A stretch of DNA of 30,154 nt, taken from positions 1-30,154 of the forward strand of contig JAGKXD010000047.1 in NCBI GenBank assembly GCA_021151525.1, read 5' to 3'. The position numbers and the translations under genes were made by a program. Shown here piece after piece: positions 1 to 8,800 of the stretch. The notes under the pieces are model-generated. The model saw nothing but the letters and a program-made list of their open reading frames with translations, searched no databases and had not been told where the DNA came from. Each line of letters opens with the position of its first letter. Positions within the stretch are counted from its first letter, which is position 1. The DNA comes from Cellvibrionaceae bacterium. Its GTDB lineage: Bacteria; Pseudomonadota; Gammaproteobacteria; Pseudomonadales; Cellvibrionaceae.

Positions 1-269
1 CCATTCGCCAGCTCCCTCGGTGTTGTCGCGCCTTGTCACGTAAATTCTCGAAAGTGCTTTTTGATAATTTTTCACGTAAAAAATCAACTTGTAATAATAA
101 TCGAGTAGTTTCGTGCCGCGTAGTCGGTGATAGACCTATGCAGTTGTTTCTTGGGTTTAAGACTGATTCGACAGTAACCTATGAATATCGCTAAATGGAT
201 TTGCGGGGGATTAAACTGCGTAACGCATTGCAAATGATGCTGTGCATTTATTTTTAAAGGAGAATAATC
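1..269. other. Leader region upstream of the cluster, no gene recognised
   Basis: No convincing coding region is visible here. One forward frame is open from the window edge to a stop near 194 (about 63 codons), but its translation is rich in basic and cysteine residues and resembles no family I know. The stretch probably holds the promoter and untranslated leader of the cluster. An AT-rich segment around 60-100 contains TTTTCA (69-74) and TAATAA (92-97) spaced by 17 nt. This is a weak promoter-like pair. A short palindromic element, TGCG-TAA-CGCA, lies near 218-228. None of these can be called with confidence. Confidence 0.4.
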
Positions 270-272
270 TTG
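256..272 (+). promoter_or_regulatory. Ribosome binding site that fixes a TTG start
   Basis: AAAGGAG at 256-262 lies 7 nt upstream of a TTG codon at 270-272. No ATG or GTG in the frame is as well placed, and the hydrophobic N-terminus of the RND protein begins immediately after. The strong Shine-Dalgarno sequence decides in favour of the rare TTG start. Confidence 0.75.
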
Positions 273-2618
273 ATTGCTAATATTGCCAATTTTGTGGTGC
301 GTTATAGGGCTATTGTCTTACTCACCAGCCTCATCGGAATAATACTTTCCACCCTGGGATTCAAAAATCTGTATTTCGACAGTAGTACCGATATATGGTT
401 TCTTGATGATGATCCTGTTCTGCTGGAATACAACGACTTAAAGAAAAAATTCGGTAGCGATGACTATTTAGTTATTGGTGTACAAGCTGCTGCAGGGCAA
501 AAGGATGTGTTGAATCCTGAAACTGTGCAAGCCATCCAAAAGATAACTAATTACCTCGAAGAGCATGCGGCAGTTAACAAGGTTCGCTCTCTCGTAAAAT
601 ATGAATACATGTTTTATGAAGACGAAATGTTGAATGTCGAAACTGCGATTCCCACCTCAAAAAATTTCAACTTCTCTGAGAAAGAATGGGACGATATTAG
701 AACCATACTCAATGGAGAAAATATTGCGCATGATTTGCTGTTTACCAAAGACTTAAAAAACACACTTATTTCTGCTCGTGTAATAGAACAAGATAAATAC
801 ACTGGCTCCGGTAACGCCAAAACAGATTTAGCCGCTGATTTTCGTACTTTTGTCGAGCGTGAAGGATTGCAGCAGAGTGACAAGTATAAAATCTACATAT
901 CTGGCTCAGCAGCAATTAGTGAAAGCTTTTTCTACTTTTCTACGGTAGATCAGTCCATAAGCTATCCAATAATGCTGACTTTCATCATTATCTTTCTGTT
1001 CTTAACATTTAGAACACTTGCAGGAACAGTGTTGCCAATTTTGGTTCTTGTAGTGTCTTGCGTGGTTGCCATTGGTTTGATCGGCTACTTCGGCTGGTCT
1101 ATGAACATGTTGAATATCACGTTGCCTACTATGCTGACAGTAGTTGTGGTCGCAGAGACAATCCATGTGTTGGTCGGCTTTTATCGCTACCGCAATCAAG
1201 GGCTTTCGCCGCAGGAAGCTGCTGTAGAGACCATTAAATATTGCTTTGAGCCTTGTTTTTATACCAGTATCACTACTTTGTTAGGGTATTTGTCTCTGGC
1301 GACCGGCTCTATTGCCCTGGTTGTGACCTTTGGTTTGGAGATGGCAATTGGTGTTGCTATCGCATTTTTCTTTAGCTTGTTTACCTTGCCTGCATTGCTG
1401 AGCTATACCAGTGCCAAAGGTAAGAAAGCGGAAAAACTTGTTTCCAACGGGATTATTGCTCGTTTGGTACATAGCTTGCCGGATAAAATTTACCCGGTTC
1501 GCAAGGCTATTATTGCGGTGACTGTGCTGTCATTGATTCCCTTGCTTTATCTTTGCTCCCAGGTAAAGGTTGATACTAATTTTGTACGGTTCTTTAAAGA
1601 TGATGCGCCGGTAAAGCAAGGCTTGGAATATTTTGATGAAACCTATAAAGGGTCTTTAAGTTTGGAGTTTCGTCTGGATTCCAAATTGGAAAATGGTGTC
1701 AAGGATCCTGCTTTTTTGGCACGCGCTCTGGAATTCCAAAATTATCTGGTGACCCTGGAAGGAAATGGGAAAGTTAATTCGCCCGTTAACTATCTCATGA
1801 AAATTAATCAGGTAATGAACAATAACGATGTTGAGTTCTTTAAGGTTCCTGAAACGCGGGATATGGTTGGGCAGTTCCTGCTGCTGTATTCGAATTCCGG
1901 TCCCGATGAAGATCTGTCTGACTTGATTACGTTTAATGGGCAGGAAATGCGCATGTCAGTTTTCTTTGCCGTGGCGCCGTCAGTGATTACCAAAGCTCGC
2001 ATTGAGGCTATTGAAAAACATGTGGCTGAACATTTTGCAGATCTTAATATTTCGGTTACCGGTAGGGCGGTTCTGTTCAATAACGTCGACAATTATACGT
2101 TGACTGGATTGGCAAACTCTTTCATGTTTTCGCTAATCTCAATTCTTATTTGTCTGTTTGTGGTATTGCGTTCCTTTAAGTATGGCTGGGTTGCGTTAAT
2201 CCCTAACGTTCTGCCTATTATCATTACTGGCGCTGTAATGGCAATGTTGGATATCTATCTGGATTTTGCGTCCATGATGGTTGCCGCAACAACTTTAGGT
2301 ATTGCCGTAGATGATACGATTCATGTGATGGATCGTTTCAGAAAAGCCAAAAACGCTAATCTTGATAATAGAGAAGCAATTGCTCTTGCGACGCGTGAAA
2401 GCGGAATAGCATTGGTGTCAACGACCATCATTTTGGTAGTTGGGTTTGCAATGTTAATCATGAGTAGTTTTGTGCCCAACATCTACATGGGTATTTTGGG
2501 GTGCCTCACCATCGGCTTGGCGGTATTGTGCGATTTGATCATATTACCTGCAGTGCTCATGTGTATCGGTGAGAAACAAAAAGCAGTAGAACCTATACCT
2601 GAAGCAACTTCGGTTTAA
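270..2618 (+). CDS. RND/MMPL-superfamily exporter (hydrophobic-product transporter)
   Basis: This is a 782-residue inner-membrane protein with the duplicated RND layout: a transmembrane helix near residues 12-32, a periplasmic loop, a helix bundle at about 229-385, a helix near 410-432, a second periplasmic loop, and a second bundle from about 625 to 770. The second half has the conserved G-I-A-V-D-D-T-I-H-V motif, with Asp681-Asp682 in the position of the proton-relay acids. The first half has the equivalent A-E-T-I-H-V with Glu296. It resembles the single-polypeptide MMPL/HpnN-like branch that moves lipids or hydrophobic metabolites, rather than tripartite drug pumps of about 1,040 residues with a fusion protein. 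It starts with TTG behind a strong RBS. A LolA-like protein and a beta-barrel, common partners of this branch, are encoded 20 kb downstream, so it probably exports the polyketide product. The substrate assignment is inference. Confidence 0.85.
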   Translation: MIANIANFVVRYRAIVLLTSLIGIILSTLGFKNLYFDSSTDIWFLDDDPVLLEYNDLKKKFGSDDYLVIGVQAAAGQKDVLNPETVQAIQKITNYLEEHAAVNKVRSLVKYEYMFYEDEMLNVETAIPTSKNFNFSEKEWDDIRTILNGENIAHDLLFTKDLKNTLISARVIEQDKYTGSGNAKTDLAADFRTFVEREGLQQSDKYKIYISGSAAISESFFYFSTVDQSISYPIMLTFIIIFLFLTFRTLAGTVLPILVLVVSCVVAIGLIGYFGWSMNMLNITLPTMLTVVVVAETIHVLVGFYRYRNQGLSPQEAAVETIKYCFEPCFYTSITTLLGYLSLATGSIALVVTFGLEMAIGVAIAFFFSLFTLPALLSYTSAKGKKAEKLVSNGIIARLVHSLPDKIYPVRKAIIAVTVLSLIPLLYLCSQVKVDTNFVRFFKDDAPVKQGLEYFDETYKGSLSLEFRLDSKLENGVKDPAFLARALEFQNYLVTLEGNGKVNSPVNYLMKINQVMNNNDVEFFKVPETRDMVGQFLLLYSNSGPDEDLSDLITFNGQEMRMSVFFAVAPSVITKARIEAIEKHVAEHFADLNISVTGRAVLFNNVDNYTLTGLANSFMFSLISILICLFVVLRSFKYGWVALIPNVLPIIITGAVMAMLDIYLDFASMMVAATTLGIAVDDTIHVMDRFRKAKNANLDNREAIALATRESGIALVSTTIILVVGFAMLIMSSFVPNIYMGILGCLTIGLAVLCDLIILPAVLMCIGEKQKAVEPIPEATSV

Positions 2619-2660
2619 AGTTTTATTGAAGAAAACGTTAGCCAGGAATTATTGTGTTGT

Positions 2661-2694
2661 GAAGTAAGGGGCAAATGGACGCGCGTCTTACTTC
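2661..2694. other. Inverted repeat in the RND-PKS intergenic gap
   Basis: GAAGTAAG (2661-2668) and CTTACTTC (2687-2694) are perfect complements separated by an 18-nt loop, inside the 225-nt gap between the RND gene and the first PKS gene. No T-run follows, so it is not a standard intrinsic terminator. It could be an operator or an mRNA processing or stability element. No clear sigma-70 promoter was found in the gap. Confidence 0.3.
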
Positions 2695-2843
2695 GATATC
2701 TGCCTGATTGCCTTGGGGGTTTCAGGTAGGTTCGGAAGATCCCTTTGAATGTTAATTAAATTTGGCCAGTGGTCAGGGGTTCGCTTTTTCCAAATTTCAG
2801 TTTCTTTTTTTGTTTTATCTAAAAAATTGCAAGGAGTGATTAA

Positions 2844-5800
2844 ATGAACGTAGCCATTATAGGGGTATCGTGTAAATTTCCTGGCGCCAATAATTATTCT
2901 GAGTTCTGGGATAACCTTGTCGGGAAAAGGTCCAGCATTAGTGAAATTCCGTTATCTCGCTGGAATTGGCGAGAGTATTGGGGTGATCCCAAGCAACAAG
3001 CTAAAAAAAGTAATAGCAAATGGGGTGGATTTGTTGCTGATGTTGATGCGTTTGACGCAAATTTTTTTGGAATACTACCAAAAGTAGTAGAAACCATGGA
3101 TCCTCAACAAAGGCTAGTGTTGGAGTTGGTATGGGGATGTCTTGAGGATGCAGGTGTTGCACCTTCGTCCTTGCGTGGAAAAAAAGTTGGCGTCATGTTG
3201 GGTGTATTCAATCATGACTATAAAGAAACGCAGGACTCCACCAATATTTCCATTGAGGCTCATTACTCAACGGGAACTGCTGCATCCATTATCGCCAACC
3301 GCGTGTCGCACTATTTTGACTTCAAAGGCCCCAGTTTTCCTATCGATACCGCATGCTCCAGTTCATTAAATGCTATCCACAGTGCAATCCAGGCATTGAA
3401 ATTTGGTGACTGTGAAATGGCGCTGGCAGGCGGAGTAAATCTCCTCTTAACACCCACTCGACATATATCCTTTTCCAAGATGGGAATGTTGTCTCCCACC
3501 GGACAATGCATAACTTTTGATGCAAGTGCAAATGGATATGTGCGTGGGGAAGGGGCTGGTCTGGTACTTCTTAAGCCGTTGGAAAAAGCAATTGCAGATG
3601 GCGATGCGATTTACGGAGTAATTAAGGGTACCGCAGTAAATCATTGCGGTGAAACCTACACATTGACGTACCCCAGTTCAATTGCGCAAGCAAATGTTAT
3701 TCAAGAGGCACACGAACGTGCAGAAGTTCCTATCAATACCGTTAACTATATTGAAGCTCACGGTACCGGAACCCCGAAGGGTGATCCTATTGAATTCGAA
3801 GGTCTGTTACGTGCATTTGAGACCTTGGCTGCCCGACAAGGTGTTAGCCTAACCCCAGGTTATTGTGCGTTGGGGTCAGTAAAAACCAATATTGGTCATT
3901 TAGAAGCGGCGGCTGGAATTGCCGGAGTGATTAAGGTTTTGCTTGCATTTCGCAACAAACAGTTGCCCGCGCTGCAAAATTTTTCGAGCATCAACCCAAA
4001 AATATCTATTAACAACACGCCATTTTCTATCCTCGGTGAATCTAAAAAATGGGTGCCTGAGCGTGTATCTAACGACAATCAAAATGTAACTGCCCCTTTG
4101 CGTGCGGGTGTGTCATCGTTTGGCTTTGGAGGAACAAATTCTCATATCGTTTTAGAAGAGTTTGCCCGAGGAGAAAAGCCAAAGACGATAAAAAAACCAG
4201 CTTACCTTATTGCATTATCAGCAAAATCGCCTGCCGCATTGCAAAGGCTTAAATCCAACTTGTTGGTTTGGTTAGATAAAAATCAGGATACTGGTCTGCA
4301 GGATTTGAGTGCAGGGTTACTGGTCGGGCGAGATCATCACTCGGTCAGATTTGGCTGTGTTGTAAAAGATATGAAAAGTGCTATCCAGGCTCTGCAGGAT
4401 AGTATGGGGGATAAAGCACAATACTCTATTGTGGACAGGGATAATCTGGAGCTGCTTGCTGAAGCGACGCAATCGGCAAACGAATTAATTGAAAAATCCT
4501 TAAGAAATGAGGGAAAAAAGAATTATTCGCAGCATCTGGGCCTGCTCGCTGAGCTTTATGTGAAAGGAGCTGATCCAGTTTGGTGTGACCTTTTTGTTGG
4601 TGGTACAACTCAGCGTCTTAACTTACCTACCTATCCCTTTGAGAAGGATACCTTCTGGATCGCTCAGCCAGAGAATAAAAATCTTCAGGCAGGACCTCAT
4701 CCATTGCTGCATACAACATTGTCTGGTGGAACTAAAAATAGTTTTTTCAGCTTGTTTGACGGTCAGGAATTCTTCCTGAAAGATCACCAAGTGAAAAACC
4801 AAGCAGTTTTACCCGCAGTTGCTTATTTGGAAATAATGTATCAAGCGATGTTGCGTGCGGCATCTACGCAACTAGTTGATGCCAGTGCAGCAGTAGAAAT
4901 TCGTGATGTTATTTGGCTGCGCCCATTTACCTTGCCTGATGGTAGCAAGGAGCTGCGGGTAACTCTCAACGCTGAAAGCACTGAAAAAAATAACTCGCCG
5001 TTAAAGTTTGAATTCATCAGTGGTGTCGAAGATCTTTCATTCGTAAAAAACTGCCAGGCTAAAGCGTTTATTGTCGAGCGAGCTGAGCCAGATTTGTTGC
5101 CAAATTTTAATTATCCGGGGCACGGCTGGGCTACGTATCCCTCATCGGCTTGCTATGGACGCTTCTCATCATTGGGCTTTGGCTATGGTGCATCTCACCA
5201 GAGTATTGTGCTACTGGCTCAAAACGCAGATCAAGTTTTGGTGCAGTTGGTTATGCCAAATGATCTACAGGATTCCATTGGGGATTATGTTCTTCATCCA
5301 TCCATTGCGGATGGAGCCTTACAAGCTGCAGTTGCGTTGATATCGGGATTAGACGCGAATGCGAACGACACAGTCCAACCTGTATCTCCTTATCTGCCAT
5401 TTTCTTTGGAATGCCTGAAGATTTACGGTGCAACCCAAGTGTCGCAATGGGCGTGGGTGCGCCCTGCTTCTGGGAGTCGTGCCGCGCCAATGAAAAAATT
5501 GGACATTGATATTTTTAGCGAAATTCCAGGCACAGATGGAAGAGCACAAATTATTGCACAATTCAAAGGACTTGGATTGCGTCAGATTGAAAAGGAAGCC
5601 TTGCGTGTAAATGAGCAAATCTCCCCTTCGTATAAGGACAATATAATGAACGATTCACATTCCTACTACACTCCACATTGGTTTAAACAGTCCGTTGATG
5701 GGCAGCTCGCGCCTCTGGATTCACTGCTGATAATTGGTGATCCTTTAGACGTTGAGTTATGTGTGAGTCGACTGAAAAGAAATTCGAGTTTCAATCAGTC

Positions 5801-8800
5801 ATCGATTTTTTCCGCAGTGTACTCTAATGAGTATGTTAAGAAATCAGCGACCGAATTCACACTAAGACCTGGAGTTAATGGTGATTTTATTGCGCTGGTT
5901 AATGATATCTCCGCTCAACAAATGGTTCCGCGTAACGTATTGTTTTTGTCAAAGGAAGAGAGTGAAAATTCCGGCGACAATACAGATACAAATTTGTCTA
6001 AAAGTGCAGAAAGCGCCTTTTGTTTGGTAAAGGCTTATTTAAAGGCTGCAAAGAGCGCAAGATTTATTAATCTTGTTCAAGGTAATGGCACGGGTTTTAT
6101 TCCTATTTATCAAGCGTTAAGTGCCTTTTATAAAACTATTAAAATCGAGCGCCCTGCTTATAGCGGTAGGGTTGTGGTTTTCGATATTAAAAATGCCACT
6201 GATACCAGCTTTTCTAACCTCATTACCACAGAGTTTTCTGATAGCACTTCTCATGCAGATGTGAGGTACATCAATGAAAATCGTTTTGTGCGGGAATTTA
6301 TTGCTGCTGACGAACTAAAAAAAATCAAAGATCTAACCTCGGCGCAATCAGGGTTTAAAGCAGGTGGAGTGTATTTGATTACTGGTGGTCTTGGCGCGCT
6401 CGGACTATTAGTGGCAGGGTACCTCGTTAAGCAATACAACGCCCGCGTCTATTTGACGGGGCGCTCGGCTATTTCCGCCGAAAAGCAGCAACAATTAAAG
6501 ACGGTTGATGTGGATGGCAATAGCGTTGTTTATTTGCCCTGTGATATTTCTGATGAGTCCTCTGTAAGTGAATTGGTAAGGGAAATCAATAGTCAAGGGT
6601 TTAAGTTAAATGGTGTTATCCACTCAGCGGGTATCATTGAAGATAGCTTTATTCTTAAGAAGGATTTTGATTCTTTCTCTAGAGTGGTTGCGCCAAAGGT
6701 AAAGGGTACCATCAATCTAGATCGTGCAACACAAGACCAGCCTCTGGATATGTTTGTGTTGTTCTCCTCGGTAACGGGCGTGCTGGGCAATCTTGGACAA
6801 TGTGATTATGCATTTGGAAATTCATTTGAAGATTACTATAGTCACTATCGCAACGATTTATTGAGCAACGGCGAGAGATCAGGTAAGGCGGTTTCTATTA
6901 ATTGGCCGTACTGGAAAGAGGGCGGAATGGTATTAACTGACAAGGAAGAAGGAATCCTCAGGAAAAATTTTGGTATTGTTCCCTTGGAAAATGCAAGCGG
7001 CTTACAAGCGTTGGAATTTGCTGTTTCTTCTCAAATATCCCAGCTCGCGGTGCTCGAAGGGGATGAAACTAAAATTCACCAGGTTCTTGGAGTGAGAACT
7101 AACGTTAGCGAGGCCGATATTTCCGAAATTACACGCGTGGCTTTCGAAAAAAATTATGAAAGTAATTCCACCAATACGGCATATAATTCGATATTAAAAG
7201 AGAATGCTGTCAAATATTTGATTAGTCAATTTGCAAAAGAGGTTTCGCTTTCAGAAGACAAGTTTGAATTGTATGCACCGTTTCAACAGTACGGTTTTGA
7301 TTCGGTTGTTATGGTCGATTTAGTGATTTTATTGGAAGAAGAATTTTCAAATCTTCCCGCCACTCTATTCTTTGAATATAAAAATATCAATGATTTGGCT
7401 GACTTCTTTGTAGCTAACTATCCTGAAAAATTTGTTGCGTCTACAGATGTTGCCTCAGCGCAAGAGGAAATCAAGGTACCGGTTCTGGTTGAAAGCAAGA
7501 TCAGCGTCAACGACCTAAAGGCTAAGGTGGTTTCCTATCTTATTGAATTATTTGCTAGAGAGGTTGAATTGCCTGAAGAACGATTCGAGCTCTATGCTCC
7601 GTTTCAGCAATACGGTTTCGATTCGGTTGTTATGGTGAATTTGGTAATTGCTCTCGAGGAGGAATTTGAAAATCTTCCAGCAACCTTGTTTTTTGAATAC
7701 AAAAATATTAACGATTTGGCTGATTTTTTTGCGAGTAACTATGCAAAGCATTTCGAGAGTCTGATATCACCTGAGCCCTCTGTAGTTACTACTTCAAGCA
7801 ATCTTAATACTGACGAAAATGTAGCGCGCATCCAGCTTCCGATCATATCTATGCCAGCAGAAGATCAGGGGTACTCATCATTACTTAATGATAAGCAACA
7901 ACTGGCCGACGATGAGATTGTTATTATCGGTGTATCAGGACGTTATCCGGAAGCTGAAACGCTCGCAGAGTTTTGGAATAATTTAAAAAATGGCGTCGAC
8001 TGCATCAGAGAAATACCTGAGGAAAGAGCGTGGGGCGTAGAAAATCTTTTTCAGCCAGGACCAGCGGTATTGGGGAAAAGTTATTCAAAATGGGGTGGCT
8101 TCTTAAAAGCTATTGATCACTTTGATCCGTTGTTTTTCGGTATTTCCCCGGCAGAAGCTGAGGTCATGGATCCTCATGAACGTCTGTTCCTCGAAACAGT
8201 TGCCTTGGCCGTGGAAGATGCCGGATATTGCCCTGACAAATTGGCACAACCTGACGGTGTGCATGAAAGCCCGGTAGGTGTCTATGTAGGCACTATGTGG
8301 GGTGATTATCAACTATTTGGTGTCGATGGTGACACACCAAAAAACATGATTGCACCTCGCTCTTGGTATTGGGCAGTGGCAAACAGAATTTCATATCAAT
8401 TTAATTTTTCAGGCCCCAGTATCACGCTTGATACTGCGTGTTCTTCATCGCTCACTGCAATCCATCTTGCGTGTGAAGCGTTGAAGCTTGGTGACATTAA
8501 CGTCGGTATTGCCGGCGGGGTCAATTTATCCTTACATCCGCAGAAATACAACACGTTATCTGATCTCCATTTCCTGTCATCTGATGGACGTTGTCGCAGT
8601 TTTGGCACAGGAGGGGATGGTTATGTTCCCGCAGAGGCTGTAGGTGCAATTATTTTAAAACGCAAATCTGACGCCGTGCGCGATGGCGACCACATTTATG
8701 CGGTGATTAAAAGTTCATCTATAAATCACGGCGGAAAAACGTCTGGTTTTACAGTACCGAATCCCAACCGTCAGGGAGCGTTAATCAAAGACGCGATTGC

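Larger units (their letters stand above)
2844..7754 (+). other. PKS module 1: KS-DH-KR-ACP-ACP
   Basis: All catalytic residues of an elongating KS are present (DTACSSSL, EAHGTGT, NIGHLE). The DH has H-x3-N-x4-P, with Asn in place of the usual Gly, and D-G-A-L-Q as its second motif, so it is probably active. The KR has an intact nucleotide loop and a Ser/Tyr pair 13 residues apart. Its A-G-I-I-E-D stretch aligns with the LDD region and keeps the second Asp, which suggests a B-type (D-hydroxyl) ketoreductase. Taken at face value, the module makes an alpha,beta-unsaturated extension on two tandem carriers. Confidence 0.85.

Noticed and set aside
3..194. Open forward frame reaching the left edge, about 63 codons, possibly the end of an upstream gene
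   Set aside because: The translation is basic and cysteine-rich, matches no family I know, and the frame is short enough to be open by chance.
1002..1472. Many antisense and alternate-frame open frames within the large genes
   Set aside because: They lie within genes with clear family motifs, lack ribosome binding sites, and have translations without recognisable features.
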